DNA of 64,000 bases from Lachnospiraceae bacterium (GCA_910575255.1 CAJTEM010000015.1:1-64000), one strand, 5' to 3'. Positions 26,193 to 35,828 are shown, counted from the stretch's first letter. Notes: a model not told the origin generated them from the letters alone. Numbers and translations are program-made.

Positions 26193-26240
26193 GGGGATTG
26201 AATTGTTACAAAAAAGAGACAGAAAAGCAGGATAATGTAA

Positions 26241-27038
26241 ATGAGATTAGTGAGCATTGCAAGCGGGAGCAGTGGAAATTGTACCTACATAGGATCAGAG
26301 AATACCCATCTTTTGGTGGATGCGGGAATCAGCAACCGGCGGATCGAGCAGGGATTGAATGAGATCGGGGTGAAAGGCAGCGAGCTGAACGGAATTATGA
26401 TTACCCATGAGCATTCCGATCACATCCGGGGTCTGGGTGTTCTGGCGAGAAAATACGGGATTCCGGTATATGGTACGCGGGAGACTCTGGAAGAGATCGC
26501 CGGCAAAAAATGTCTGGGCGAATATCCGAAGGAGCTTTTGACAGAGATCCGGCCGGATCTGGAATTTTCGGTTGGGGATCTGACGCTTCTACCCTTTTCG
26601 ATCGATCATGACGCGGCCAATCCCGTGGCCTACCGCATCCGGCAGGGACAGAAGAGTGTTGCCGTAGCTACGGATATGGGGCATTTTGATGCCTATGTCA
26701 TCGATCACCTTCAGGGTCTGGATGCGTTGTTAGTCGAATCGAACCATGATGTGAATATGCTGCAGACGGGGCCTTATCCCTATTATCTGAAATGCCGGAT
26801 TTTGGGAGATCACGGGCATCTGTCCAATGAAAATGCCGGCCGGCTTTTAAATCATCTGCTGCACGACCGGCTGAAGCACATTTTGCTCGGACATCTGAGC
26901 AAGGAGAACAATTATGAAGCGCTGGCTTATGAGACCGTGAAGCTGGAGATTGATCAGGGGGACACTCCTTATCGGGCGTCTGATTTTTCAATTGCGGTAG
27001 CCAGGAGGGATGAAATGTCACAGATCCTGTATGTATAG
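26241..27038 (+). CDS. MBL-fold metallohydrolase, WalJ (YycJ) type
   Basis: 265 residues. Metallo-beta-lactamase fold with THEHSDHIRGL (metal ligands, residues about 54-62), a later ATDMGHFD, GDHGHLSN and LGHLSKENN. The N-terminus VSIASGSSGNCTYIGSENTHLLVDAGIS is typical of the YycJ/WalJ group, thought to act in replication or repair as a 5'-3' exonuclease in some species. Weak ribosome site CAGGATAATGTAA. Possibly co-transcribed with the ACT gene 28 bp downstream. Confidence 0.82.
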   Translation: MRLVSIASGSSGNCTYIGSENTHLLVDAGISNRRIEQGLNEIGVKGSELNGIMITHEHSDHIRGLGVLARKYGIPVYGTRETLEEIAGKKCLGEYPKELLTEIRPDLEFSVGDLTLLPFSIDHDAANPVAYRIRQGQKSVAVATDMGHFDAYVIDHLQGLDALLVESNHDVNMLQTGPYPYYLKCRILGDHGHLSNENAGRLLNHLLHDRLKHILLGHLSKENNYEALAYETVKLEIDQGDTPYRASDFSIAVARRDEMSQILYV

Positions 27039-27066
27039 ATCGGAAGGAAGAGAGGGGATAACAGGA

Positions 27067-27339
27067 ATGAACAAGGTGATTATCACTGTAGTGGGAAAGG
27101 ATACCGTGGGAATTATTGCCCGGGTATGTACGTATCTGTCTGAGAAGAATGTGAATGTACTGGATATTTCCCAGACCATTGTACAGGAGTATTTCAATAT
27201 GATGATGATTGCGGACATTAACCAGGCGACCGTGCCTTTTGAGGAAATCTATACCCGGCTGGAGGCGCTGGGAGAAGAAATCGGTGTGAAGATTCATTGT
27301 CAGCGGGAAGAAATTTTCACGAAAATGCACCGGATCTGA
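27067..27339 (+). CDS. ACT domain protein (UPF0237)
   Basis: 90 residues, a single ACT domain ([35 protein letters not shown]) as in the small UPF0237 family. ACT domains bind amino acids or similar ligands. The protein lies 49 bp before the UPF0210 gene, a pairing seen widely in Firmicutes and archaea, so the two likely work together; the process is unknown. Start at 27067 set by the conserved N-terminus. Confidence 0.88.
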   Translation: MNKVIITVVGKDTVGIIARVCTYLSEKNVNVLDISQTIVQEYFNMMMIADINQATVPFEEIYTRLEALGEEIGVKIHCQREEIFTKMHRI

Positions 27340-27388
27340 CAATCGATCCGCAAGATACCACAATCAAAGAAAAAGGTGGGAGACGAAA

Positions 27389-28753
27389 ATGTTAAACCTG
27401 TTTGAAGTCATTGAGACCAATAACATGATCGAACATGAGCGGCTGGATGTCCGTACCATCACCATGGGAATCAGTCTTTTGGATTGCTGCGACAGCGATC
27501 TGGATACGGTCAACAATAAAATATACGAGAAAATCACCCGGTATGCCCGGGACCTGGTGTCCACCGGGGAAGCAATTGCCAGGGATTTCGGCGTTCCGAT
27601 CGTGAATAAGAGGATCTCTGTGACCCCCATTTCACTGGTGGGAGGATGTGCCTGCAAAAGCCCGAAGGACTTTGTTGCCATTGCCTGTACCCTGGATCGG
27701 GCGGCACATGAGGTGGGAGTGAATTTTATCGGCGGCTATTCGGCGCTGGTGTCGAAAGGGATGACGGATGCAGACAAGAATCTGATCCTCTCGATTCCCC
27801 AGGCGATGGCCTGCACAGAACGGGTATGCAGCTCTGTCAATGTCGGTTCCACGAAGACCGGTCTCAATATGGATGCCGTACGCCTGATGGGAGAGATGGT
27901 TCTGGATACGGCAAAAGCGACAAAGGATCAGGACTCGCTGGGCTGTGCCAAGCTGGTGGTATTCTGCAATGCACCGGATGACAATCCCTTTATGGCGGGA
28001 GCTTTTCACGGTGTGACCGAGGCGGATGCCATTATCAATGTAGGTGTCAGCGGTCCGGGTGTGGTAAAGGTAGCCCTGGAGAAGGCTAGGGGAGAGAATT
28101 TTGAAGTACTCTGCGAGACCATCAAGAAGACAGCCTTTAAGATTACCAGGGTCGGACAGCTGGTTGCACAGGAGGCGTCCAGACGACTGGGAGTTCCCTT
28201 TGGCATTATCGATCTGTCATTAGCACCTACCCCGGCTGTCGGGGACAGTGTGGCTGAGATCCTGGAGGAGATTGGTCTGGAACGTGTGGGAGCGCCGGGG
28301 ACCACGGCTGCACTGGCTATGCTCAATGATCAGGTCAAAAAAGGTGGTGTGATGGCTTCTTCCTATGTGGGAGGTTTAAGCGGGGCATTTATTCCGGTCA
28401 GCGAGGATCAGGGGATGATCGACGCTGTGACAGAGGGAGCGCTGAGTCTGGAAAAGCTGGAAGCCATGACTTGCGTCTGCTCGGTCGGCCTGGATATGAT
28501 CGCCATTCCGGGCGACACCACATCATCAACCATTGCCGGCATCATTGCCGACGAAGCCGCCATCGGGATGATCAATCAGAAGACCACGGCAGTCCGTGTG
28601 ATACCGGTGATCGGGAAAACCGTGGGAGATACCGTGGAGTTCGGCGGGCTTTTGGGGTATGCGCCGGTCATGCCGGTCAATCCCTATTCCTGTGAAAAGT
28701 TCGTCAGCCGCGGAGGAAGAATCCCGGCTCCGATCCACAGCTTCAAAAACTGA
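27389..28753 (+). CDS. PFL-like protein of family UPF0210 (DUF711)
   Basis: 454 residues, full length. N-terminus [29 protein letters not shown] is diagnostic of UPF0210. Structures of this family have a pyruvate formate-lyase-like barrel, but no activity is established. AAAAAGGTGGGAGACGAAA precedes the ATG. The upstream ACT protein is a probable partner or sensor. Confidence 0.92.
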   Translation: MLNLFEVIETNNMIEHERLDVRTITMGISLLDCCDSDLDTVNNKIYEKITRYARDLVSTGEAIARDFGVPIVNKRISVTPISLVGGCACKSPKDFVAIACTLDRAAHEVGVNFIGGYSALVSKGMTDADKNLILSIPQAMACTERVCSSVNVGSTKTGLNMDAVRLMGEMVLDTAKATKDQDSLGCAKLVVFCNAPDDNPFMAGAFHGVTEADAIINVGVSGPGVVKVALEKARGENFEVLCETIKKTAFKITRVGQLVAQEASRRLGVPFGIIDLSLAPTPAVGDSVAEILEEIGLERVGAPGTTAALAMLNDQVKKGGVMASSYVGGLSGAFIPVSEDQGMIDAVTEGALSLEKLEAMTCVCSVGLDMIAIPGDTTSSTIAGIIADEAAIGMINQKTTAVRVIPVIGKTVGDTVEFGGLLGYAPVMPVNPYSCEKFVSRGGRIPAPIHSFKN

Positions 28754-28789
28754 CCTTGCCACAGGGAAGGACAAAAAGAGGAAAGAAAT

Positions 28790-29974
28790 ATGGGAAAAGA
28801 AACTCTGGAAGCTCTGCTGGATTTTTTTACCAATGAATCTCTGGAGCAGATGATTTTCAGTAATCCGGCGGATAAGGACGGGCTCTTGAGGGTGAGGGTC
28901 CGTCCGGTTCTGCTTCGGGGAAAGCTTTTATTTCAGGCAGAGGCATGGAAAGGAAATCAGGCCTTTCACCGCAACCTTTCGGCAGAGGAGCTGAAGGAGT
29001 ACGGGAAGAACTTGCTAAACGGTCAGTTCCGACAGGCAGAGATTCGTTCCGGGCTGGGAAGCGGTACGGTTCTGGTTGGAAAAAAGGGAACGATGACCGT
29101 AAAGAGCCGCCGGAAAATACAGGCTGACCAATCAGCGGCCGCAAAGCCGCAGGACTTGGCGGCCCTTTTGCATAACCGTCAGAAGCAATATGTTCTAGAG
29201 GAGGGTATCCCGGTTCCTTTTCTTGTGGATCTGGGGGTAATGACACCGGAGGGAAAGGTGGTTCGCGCCCGCTATGACAAATTTCGTCAGATCAACCGTT
29301 TCCTGGAATTTATCGAGGATATTCTGCCCAGGCTCCATAAGGACAGAGAAAATGTCGTGATTGATTTTGGCTGCGGCAAATCTTATCTGACCTTTGCCAT
29401 GTATCATTATCTTTGTGAGTTGAAGGGCTATCCTGTGCGGGTGATCGGTCTGGACTTGAAAAGAGATGTGATTGAGCGCTGTAAGCTTCTGGCGGAGAAA
29501 TACGGCTATGAGCATCTGACCTTTCTTTACGGAGATATTGCCGATTATGAGGGAGTGAAACAGGTAGATATGGTAGTAACGCTTCATGCCTGTGATACAG
29601 CCACGGACTATGCGCTGGCAAAGGCAGTAAGCTGGGGAGCCAGGGTGATCCTGTCTGTTCCCTGCTGCCAGCATGAGCTGAACCGGCAGATGGACAATGA
29701 ATTGTTAAGGTCTGTCTTTTGCTACGGTGTGATCCGGGAACGGATGGCCGCACTTTATACGGATGCTCTGCGGGCTCAGCTTCTGGAAAGTGTGGGTTAT
29801 CGGACTCAGATCCTGGAATTCATCGACATGGAACATACGCCGAAAAACCTCCTGATCCGTGCCGTAAGGGAAGGAAAGCCAAAAGAAAACCAGGAAGAGC
29901 TTCGCCGGATCCTGGAGTTTTTAGGGGCAGAACCGACCCTGGCCAGGCTTTTGCGTCCTTTTTCCGGATCTTAA
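28790..29974 (+). CDS. Class I SAM-dependent methyltransferase (Methyltransf_32 type)
   Basis: 394 residues. The N-terminal 130 residues are an unassigned domain; then KFRQINRFLEFIED, SAM motif I VIDFGCGKSYLTFAMYHYL (near 185-203), VIGLDLK, TLHACDTATDYALAKAV and VPCCQHEL (near 290-297). The HACDTATD/PCCQHEL pair is typical of Methyltransf_32 and related RNA methyltransferase-like proteins. Substrate unknown, RNA suspected by similarity. Its 3' end overlaps that of convergent tmcAL by 4 bp. Confidence 0.8.
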   Translation: MGKETLEALLDFFTNESLEQMIFSNPADKDGLLRVRVRPVLLRGKLLFQAEAWKGNQAFHRNLSAEELKEYGKNLLNGQFRQAEIRSGLGSGTVLVGKKGTMTVKSRRKIQADQSAAAKPQDLAALLHNRQKQYVLEEGIPVPFLVDLGVMTPEGKVVRARYDKFRQINRFLEFIEDILPRLHKDRENVVIDFGCGKSYLTFAMYHYLCELKGYPVRVIGLDLKRDVIERCKLLAEKYGYEHLTFLYGDIADYEGVKQVDMVVTLHACDTATDYALAKAVSWGARVILSVPCCQHELNRQMDNELLRSVFCYGVIRERMAALYTDALRAQLLESVGYRTQILEFIDMEHTPKNLLIRAVREGKPKENQEELRRILEFLGAEPTLARLLRPFSGS

Positions 29975-31266
29975 AGAAGGATCACCGACTGGGTATATTC
30001 ATTTTTCATTCGTACGCCGGTTTTCGAAAAAACGAGGGATTGATACAGATGTGAGGCGTGAAAATCCATATGAAGCATGGCAAGGCCGTCGTCGTCCAGA
30101 ATTTTGTGGGCGTCGGCGGTTTTGGTGATCAGGGGAAGCGATGTTTTTTGGCGGATCCGGCCAAGCAGCGGACGTGCCTCATGCCGGAAGCCCAGGATGC
30201 GGGCATAGCTGACATAATCCCGTTTTTTGCAGCAGGATATCTGTTCGTCCGTAATGCCAAGCAAAAGATGCAGCAGTGCCCTGCTGATGCGGGTGTACGT
30301 GTAGCCGCGGGTTTTGAGCTGCCGGATACGTCCGGAGAAGTCCTCCCACTCCAGCAGTTTATGCTGCAGACGCAGTGCCAGATCCGGGGACAGATCCGCA
30401 TAAGCATCCAGGGGATGCGCTGCCCTGGTTCGGTTCAGATCCATCAGGCGATAGTTGAGCAGTCCGCTCAGGTCCTCCGCAAAGACAGGAACAGGGGAGG
30501 GAGACTGGTCAGAATCTCCGTCCCTGTTGTCCTCTCCTCCGGGAAGCTGCAGAAGAGAAAATACCTTCTCGGGAAGCTGTCTGCGCACCATTGCAAAATC
30601 ATTTTCCCGGATGGCACTGCGAATGGCAGAGGCGGAGGCAAGAACTTCTCCTCCGACAGACGCAGTATCGTGGTAATCCTGCCCCAGACGCTGAATGGTG
30701 ACCGGCTGAATGCGGCTTGTGCGCCGGATCAGCGCTTTTAAATATTCAATCCCCAGAATGTTATTGGGAGCAAGCAGCAGGGAGCCAAGTTTTTCTGATT
30801 CTTCCGGATCACAAAGAAAATGAGCCAGCGCCTGTGCTCTGGCATCCGGAAACGAAAGCCCCTGCTTTAACAGCCCCAGCAGTCTGCTTCGCAATTCTTC
30901 CGGTTCCTCCGCCAGCACGGAGGCTACCTGCCAGAGTCTCCTGCAATCTCCCGATTCACTGCCAAAGCCCAGCCAGTCCACAACCCCCAGCCGGTCCAGC
31001 AGAGCCACGCCGCAGGCGGCAAAATCCTCTGCACTGCCGGTAGCAAAGCAGACCGGCAGCTCCAATACCAGATCCACCCCGGCAGCCAAAGCCATCCGTG
31101 TCCGGGTGTATTTATCATAGACAGCCGGTTCCCCTCTCTGAACAAAGTCCCCGCTCATGACTACAATCACATAATCCGCTCCTGTCCGGGCGCGAAGCTG
31201 CCGCAGCTGATAAAGATGGCCGTTGTGGAAGGGATTGTACTCTGCAATAATTCCGACGGTTTTCAT
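29971..31266 (-). CDS. tmcAL: tRNA(Met) cytidine acetate ligase
   Basis: 431 residues from the chosen start. Makes N4-acetylcytidine at the wobble base of elongator tRNA-Met from acetate and ATP. Nucleotidyltransferase motif KTVGIIAEYNPFHNGHLYQL at the N-terminus (HNGH), VMSGDFVQRGEPA, and ELPVCFATGSAEDFA are typical of the family. The start at 31266 is preferred over 31284 because AAAGGATC is well spaced from it. A run DGDSDQSPSPVP near residue 250 is a low-complexity loop. Upstream are palindromic elements E and F. Confidence 0.92.
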   Translation of the reverse strand: MKTVGIIAEYNPFHNGHLYQLRQLRARTGADYVIVVMSGDFVQRGEPAVYDKYTRTRMALAAGVDLVLELPVCFATGSAEDFAACGVALLDRLGVVDWLGFGSESGDCRRLWQVASVLAEEPEELRSRLLGLLKQGLSFPDARAQALAHFLCDPEESEKLGSLLLAPNNILGIEYLKALIRRTSRIQPVTIQRLGQDYHDTASVGGEVLASASAIRSAIRENDFAMVRRQLPEKVFSLLQLPGGEDNRDGDSDQSPSPVPVFAEDLSGLLNYRLMDLNRTRAAHPLDAYADLSPDLALRLQHKLLEWEDFSGRIRQLKTRGYTYTRISRALLHLLLGITDEQISCCKKRDYVSYARILGFRHEARPLLGRIRQKTSLPLITKTADAHKILDDDGLAMLHMDFHASHLYQSLVFSKTGVRMKNEYTQSVILL

Positions 31267-31334
31267 GACAAACGATCCTTTCATCCTGAATTGATATTAT
31301 TATAAAGGGAACCAATTCTTTCGTAAACCCCTAA

Positions 31335-31612
31335 AAAGAGTATTCCGGGGGTACGCCTTGGAGGAAGGAGCGGGGCCGGGGCGTGGGGCGTCGGATCCGT
31401 TTTCCGGTTTCGGGATTAAGAAGGCCTAAGTTTTCTGTATTTTGCTAAAAGCAAAACGAAAATACCCAAACTCGCTGCGCTCAGACAGTGAGTATTTTCG
31501 TTTTAACGCAAAATACAGAAAGCTAAGGTCTTCTAAATCCCTGCAAAGTCAAACGGATCCGACGCCCCACGCCCCGGCCCCGCTCCTTCCCCCAAGGCTG
31601 ATTCTATCTGTT
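31335..31612 (+). repeat. Palindromic element copy E
   Basis: Forward copy with very GC-rich arms: 31356-31402 and 31551-31597 pair at 46 of 47 positions. The arm sequence (GGGGCCGGGGCGTGGGG core) is unlike any other copy. Inner stem CTGTATTTTGC/GCAAAATACAG and cap with CTCGCTGCGCTCAGACAG (about 31470-31487). The inner markers TTCTAAATCCCTGCAAAGTC are conserved. Between tmcAL and copy F. Confidence 0.9.
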
Positions 31613-31679
31613 TCTGATTTTTTGAAAACAGATTATTATTACTTTTCATTGGACAATATCATTTGTTTTAGAAAAAGGA

Positions 31680-31915
31680 ATATTCAGCTCTGGAACAAGA
31701 GGGGAGACGCAGCCGGAAATGGTCTGCTGCCTTTGACTTTGCAGAGATTTAGAAGTCCTAAAGTTTCTGAGTTTTGCGTTTCGTTCTTAGCAAAAATCGG
31801 AAACTATAGGAATTCTTGATCTCGAAACCGGAAAAGTCAGCAGACCATTTCCGGCTGCGTCTCCCCTCTTGTTCCGGAGCGTACCTCCCGGAATCTCACC
31901 CATGAAGCGCCCCCA
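31680..31915 (-). repeat. Palindromic element copy F (cap deleted)
   Basis: Reverse copy. Arms 31688-31729 and 31838-31879 pair at 41 of 42 positions, the exception being a T-G wobble. The inner stem is shortened and the conserved cap is absent: GTTTTGCG is joined through TTTCGTTCTTAG to CAAAAATC. The boundary module GGAGCGTACCTCCCGGAATC follows. Lies immediately after copy E in the divergent region upstream of pduL. Confidence 0.87.
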
Positions 31916-31953
31916 TTGTTTGCCAAAAAGTGCAAATTTGTAAAGCGAAGGAC

Positions 31954-31982
31954 TTGAAAATTTTCCTCAAAAACAATAGAAT
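31954..31982 (+). promoter_or_regulatory. pduL-ackA promoter
   Basis: TTGAAA (31954-31959), 17-bp spacer, TAGAAT (31977-31982). Confidence 0.6.
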
Positions 31983-32042
31983 AGAAACAGAATCGTTTTT
32001 ATGGATCTCGATTCACAAAAACAAAGACAGGAGAGAAATAAT

Positions 32043-32612
32043 ATGAAATTCATGGTAGAAACATCCGCACGTCACGTACATTTAAGCCCGGAGGATCTGG
32101 TCACTTTGTTTGGAGAAGGATATGAGCTGACCAAGAAGAAGGATCTGTCTCAGCCCGGACAGTATGCCTGTGAGGAGCGTGTGACCATCGTGGGACCGAA
32201 GAAGGAGCTGAAAGGGGTATCGGTGCTGGGACCGGTCAGAAAGCAGACTCAGGTAGAGCTTTCCATGACAGATGCCCGTTCGATCGGGATTGCGGCTCCG
32301 GTTCGGGAATCCGGTGATTTGACCGGCAGCGGCGCCTGCAAGGTAATCGGGCCGAAGGGTGAGATTGAGATCAGTGAGGGTGTGATCGTCGCCAAGCGCC
32401 ATATTCATGCGACAGTGGCAGATGCCAAGGCGCTGGGAGTGGAGAACGGCGATATCGTTTCTGTAAAGATTGACAGTGACGGCAGAAGCCTGGTCTTCGG
32501 TGATGTGGTAGTACGTGTCAGTGATTCTTACGCACTGGCTATGCACATTGATACGGACGAGTCCAATGCCGCTGCCTGTCCGAGAGATGCCGAGGGCGAG
32601 ATTGTAAAGTAA
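32043..32612 (+). CDS. pduL: Phosphate propanoyltransferase/phosphotransacetylase, PduL type
   Basis: 189 residues. Interconverts acyl-CoA and acyl phosphate; with AckA it yields acetate and ATP. Two PduL domains with metal-binding histidines are seen in SARHVHLSPEDL and AKRHIHATVADAKAL. No encapsulation peptide precedes the first domain, and no microcompartment genes are near, so it is probably the housekeeping phosphotransacetylase rather than a compartment enzyme. Start at 32043 follows GGAGAGAAATAAT. Operon with ackA, 42 bp apart. Confidence 0.92.
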   Translation: MKFMVETSARHVHLSPEDLVTLFGEGYELTKKKDLSQPGQYACEERVTIVGPKKELKGVSVLGPVRKQTQVELSMTDARSIGIAAPVRESGDLTGSGACKVIGPKGEIEISEGVIVAKRHIHATVADAKALGVENGDIVSVKIDSDGRSLVFGDVVVRVSDSYALAMHIDTDESNAAACPRDAEGEIVK

Positions 32613-32654
32613 TCCTGCCAAAATATAAGTGTGAATAAAGGAGAACGGAAACCT

Positions 32655-33851
32655 ATGAAAATTTTAGTGGTTAACTGCGGAAGCTCTTCTCTGAAATATC
32701 AGCTGATTGATATGGAGAATGAGAGCGTCATTGCCAAGGGCCTGTGTGAAAGAATCGGAATTGAAGGCTCCAAGCTGACTCATCAGCCGGCTGGTAAGGA
32801 TAAATATGAGCTGGAGTCTCCGATGCCGGATCATAAGGTGGCGATTCAGCTGGTTATGGATGCCCTGCAGGATAAGGATCATGGCGTGATTGCCAATGTG
32901 GACGAGATTTCAGCGATCGGACACCGGGTTCTGCACGGAGGTACCACCTACAGTGAATCGATTGTGGTGGATGAAGATGTCAAGAGAGTCATCCGCGAGT
33001 GTTTCGATCTGGGACCGTTGCACAATCCGGCGAACCTGATGGGAATCGAGGCCTGCGAGGCGGCCATGCCGGGCAAGGCCAATGTCGCTGTATGGGATAC
33101 CGGCTTTGGGATGGCGATGCCGGAGAAGGCATATCTTTATGCGATTCCTCACGAGTATTATGAGAAGTACGGTGTCCGCCGTTATGGCTTCCATGGGACA
33201 AGCCATATGTTCGTGTCCGGCGAGGCGATCAAGTTCGGCGGCCTGGATCCGAAGAATGCCAGGGTGATCGTCTGCCATCTGGGCAACGGAGCCAGCATTT
33301 CTGCTTCCGTCGGCGGGAAATGTGTAGATACCAGCATGGGCCTGACTCCGTTGGAGGGCCTGATCATGGGAACCAGAAGCGGAGATATTGATCCGGCAGT
33401 AGTGCAGTATATCTGTAACAAGGAGAACCGCGATGTCAACGATGTGCTGAATATTCTGAACAAGAAGTCCGGTGTGCTGGGCATGAGCGGAGGCATTTCC
33501 AGTGATTTCCGTGATATCGGAGCAGCGAAGGAAGAGGGCAATCATCTGGCAGAGGTGGCTTTGGATGCTTTCATTTACCGTGTTGCCAAGTATATCGGCG
33601 CATATACAGCTGCCATGAACGGTGTGGATGCCATTGCTTTTACAGCCGGGGTAGGTGAGAATGACAAGGCAGCCAGAAAGGAGATCTGTAATTATCTGGG
33701 ATATCTGGGTGTGAAGATTGACGACAAAGCGAATGATGTGAGAGGTAAGAATGCCGTGATTTCAGCCGCAGATTCCAAGGTCAAGGTCATGCTGCTTCCC
33801 ACCAACGAGGAGCTGGCAATCGCAAGAGAGACCAAGAGACTGACCGAATAA
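32655..33851 (+). CDS. ackA: Acetate kinase
   Basis: 398 residues, family length. Transfers phosphate from acetyl phosphate to ADP. N-terminus MKILVVNCGSSSLKYQL, GHRVLHGG, the FHGTSHMFVS segment and MGTRSGDIDP are all present, with FTAGVGEN near the C-terminus. Start at 32655 is preferred over the upstream 32631 by the conserved N-terminus and AAAGGAGAACGG. Downstream lies a remnant repeat and a hairpin overlapping the ylxM promoter. Confidence 0.97.
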   Translation: MKILVVNCGSSSLKYQLIDMENESVIAKGLCERIGIEGSKLTHQPAGKDKYELESPMPDHKVAIQLVMDALQDKDHGVIANVDEISAIGHRVLHGGTTYSESIVVDEDVKRVIRECFDLGPLHNPANLMGIEACEAAMPGKANVAVWDTGFGMAMPEKAYLYAIPHEYYEKYGVRRYGFHGTSHMFVSGEAIKFGGLDPKNARVIVCHLGNGASISASVGGKCVDTSMGLTPLEGLIMGTRSGDIDPAVVQYICNKENRDVNDVLNILNKKSGVLGMSGGISSDFRDIGAAKEEGNHLAEVALDAFIYRVAKYIGAYTAAMNGVDAIAFTAGVGENDKAARKEICNYLGYLGVKIDDKANDVRGKNAVISAADSKVKVMLLPTNEELAIARETKRLTE

Positions 33852-33872
33852 GGAACGAATGCGAGGAAAAAG

Positions 33873-33920
33873 TTATTTTCCAAGGCGTACCTTCCGGAAT
33901 CTCACCTCCCATGAAAAGTA
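33873..33920. repeat. Remnant of palindromic element (boundary module)
   Basis: TCCAAGGCGTACCTTCCGGAATCTCACC followed by CATGAAAAGTAAC matches (in two pieces here) the outer boundary of copies B and F. No arms or cap remain. Confidence 0.6.
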
Positions 33921-33983
33921 ACAGGAAAAAGCCCTGGGCGTAAAGAAAAAACACTTGACACCCAGGGGTTTTTCCTGTATGAT
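33921..33983 (+). promoter_or_regulatory. ylxM-ffh promoter embedded in a long hairpin
   Basis: TTGACA (33955-33960), 17-bp spacer, TATGAT (33978-33983). The spacer is the right arm of an 18-bp inverted repeat (33921-33938 with 33961-33978, one mismatch), with the -35 element in the loop. On the plus strand the right arm is followed by no long T tract but contains GGGGTTTTTCC, so the structure may also terminate ackA transcripts. Confidence 0.65.
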
Positions 33984-33998
33984 AGTGCAGGTGGTGTT

Positions 33999-34340
33999 AT
34001 GGAAAGCATTGTAAAACAAAGCTTATTGTATGATTTCTATGGAGAATTATTGACAGATCATCAGCGTGCGGTCTATGAGGATGCCGTATTCAATGACATG
34101 TCTTTAAGCGAGATTGCCCAGGAGCAGGGAATCAGCAGGCAGGGGGTTCACGATCTGATCAAGCGATGTGACCGGCTTCTTGACGGTTATGAGGAGAAGC
34201 TGCAGCTGGTCAGCAAGTTTCAAAAGACCCGGCAGATGGTGGCAGAGATTCGGAAGAAATTGCAGCAGTTTCAGGAAACCAGGGATGAGGAGCTGATCCG
34301 TCAGATCGATCAGCTGTCGGTGGAGATCATGGAGCTTTAA
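33999..34340 (+). CDS. ylxM: YlxM-family helix-turn-helix protein
   Basis: 113 residues. Sigma-70 region 4-like HTH (LTDHQRAVYEDAVFNDMSLSEIAQEQGISRQGVHDLI split about residues 18-52) followed by a helical tail. YlxM is co-encoded with ffh and is thought to modulate the signal recognition particle. First gene of the ffh cluster, 18 bp from ffh. Confidence 0.9.
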   Translation: MESIVKQSLLYDFYGELLTDHQRAVYEDAVFNDMSLSEIAQEQGISRQGVHDLIKRCDRLLDGYEEKLQLVSKFQKTRQMVAEIRKKLQQFQETRDEELIRQIDQLSVEIMEL

Positions 34341-34358
34341 CAGGCAGGAGGACTGGCT

Positions 34359-35720
34359 ATGGCTTTTGAAAGCTTATCTGATAAATTGCAGAATGTATTC
34401 AAGAGTCTGCGCGGCAAGGGACGGTTGACGGAAGCAGATGTGAAGGCGGCTCTGAAGGAAGTAAAGATGGCTCTTCTGGAAGCAGACGTCAGCTTTAAGG
34501 TGGTCAAGCAGTTTATCAGCTCGGTACAGGAGCGCGCAGTGGGCGAGGAAGTGCTCGGTTCTTTGCAGCCCGGACAGATGGTGATCAAGATCGTCAATGA
34601 AGAGTTGATCCGTCTGATGGGTTCTGATACCACGGAGATTGCCCTCAGGCCGTCCAATGAGATTACCGTGATTATGATGGCCGGTCTTCAGGGAGCAGGA
34701 AAGACCACTACTACCGCCAAGATAGCCGGGAAGCTGAAGGCAAAGGGACGTAAGCCGCTTTTAGTAGCCTGTGACGTATACCGTCCGGCGGCGATTCAGC
34801 AGCTGCAGATCAATGGGCAGCGGCAGGGAGTGCCGGTATTTTCGATGGGAGAGCATCAGGATCCGGTGAACATTGCCCGGGCGTCTCTTGAGCATGCGGC
34901 TAAGAACGGATATAATGTAGTGATTCTGGATACAGCCGGCCGGCTGCATGTGGATGAGGACATGATGCAGGAGCTGGTACGTATTCGGGAAGCTGTTTCG
35001 GTGGGGCAGACTTTGCTGGTCGTGGATGCCATGACCGGACAGGATGCGGTGAATGTGGCTTCGATGTTTCAGGAAAAGGTCGGTGTGGATGGTGTGATCC
35101 TGACAAAGCTGGATGGCGATACCCGGGGCGGGGCAGCGCTTTCTATCCGTGCAGTGACCGGCAAGCCGATTCTGTATATTGGTATGGGAGAGAAGCTGTC
35201 GGATCTGGAACAGTTTTATCCGGATCGCATGGCATCACGGATTCTGGGGATGGGAGATGTCCTGACTCTGATCGAGAAGGCAGAGCTGGAGCTGGATGAA
35301 GAAAAGGCCAGGGCGATGAGCCAGAAGCTGCGCAAGGCAGAATTTGACTACAATGATTTTCTCGAACAGATGCAGCAGATCAAGAAGATGGGCGGTCTGG
35401 GAGGCATTATGAGCATGCTTCCGGGTATGGGGCAGATCAAGGGCGGTATACCTGAGGCGGATGACTCTGCCATGAACCGGGTGGAGGCCATTATCCTGTC
35501 CATGACCAAAGAAGAGAGGGCGAATCCGTCGCTGATGAATCTCTCCCGGAAGCAGAGGATTGCAAAGGGCGCTGGTGTGGATATCAGTGAGGTGAACCGT
35601 ATTGTCAAGCAGTTTGATCAGATGAAGAAGATGATGAAGCAGCTGCCTGGCATGATGGGGGGCAAGAAAGGCCGCGGCGGTCTGGGCGGCATGTTTGGCA
35701 AGATGAAGCTGCCATTTTAG
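34359..35720 (+). CDS. ffh: Signal recognition particle protein Ffh (SRP54)
   Basis: 453 residues. GTPase that binds signal sequences and SRP RNA and delivers ribosomes to FtsY. N domain, then G1 GLQGAGKTTTTAKIA near residue 110, DVYRPAAIQQL, DTAGRLHVDE, TKLDGDTRGGAALS, and a Met-rich M domain from about 320 (MSMLPGMGQIKGG, KMMKQLPGMMGGKKG). All G motifs are intact. Good ribosome site GCAGGAGGACTGGCT. Confidence 0.97.
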   Translation: MAFESLSDKLQNVFKSLRGKGRLTEADVKAALKEVKMALLEADVSFKVVKQFISSVQERAVGEEVLGSLQPGQMVIKIVNEELIRLMGSDTTEIALRPSNEITVIMMAGLQGAGKTTTTAKIAGKLKAKGRKPLLVACDVYRPAAIQQLQINGQRQGVPVFSMGEHQDPVNIARASLEHAAKNGYNVVILDTAGRLHVDEDMMQELVRIREAVSVGQTLLVVDAMTGQDAVNVASMFQEKVGVDGVILTKLDGDTRGGAALSIRAVTGKPILYIGMGEKLSDLEQFYPDRMASRILGMGDVLTLIEKAELELDEEKARAMSQKLRKAEFDYNDFLEQMQQIKKMGGLGGIMSMLPGMGQIKGGIPEADDSAMNRVEAIILSMTKEERANPSLMNLSRKQRIAKGAGVDISEVNRIVKQFDQMKKMMKQLPGMMGGKKGRGGLGGMFGKMKLPF

Positions 35721-35765
35721 TCCAGATGCTTATGGGCAGATTTTGTCCGATGATAGGGATGACAG

Positions 35766-35789
35766 TACGGATCTTCCGTATTTGTTGTT
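35766..35789 (+). terminator. Weak hairpin between ffh and rpsP
   Basis: TACGGA (35766-35771) and TCCGTA (35775-35780) followed by TTTGTTGTT. Short stem, likely partial termination at most. Confidence 0.35.
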
Positions 35790-35828
35790 ATAGAAGTAAG
35801 AGAAAACAGGTTAAGGAGGTGAAACGAC

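Noticed and set aside
31442-31819. 125-codon plus-strand frame across copies E and F
   Set aside because: It runs through both palindromes, and the same small frame beginning with similar residues recurs in copy I because of the repeat, not because of a gene.
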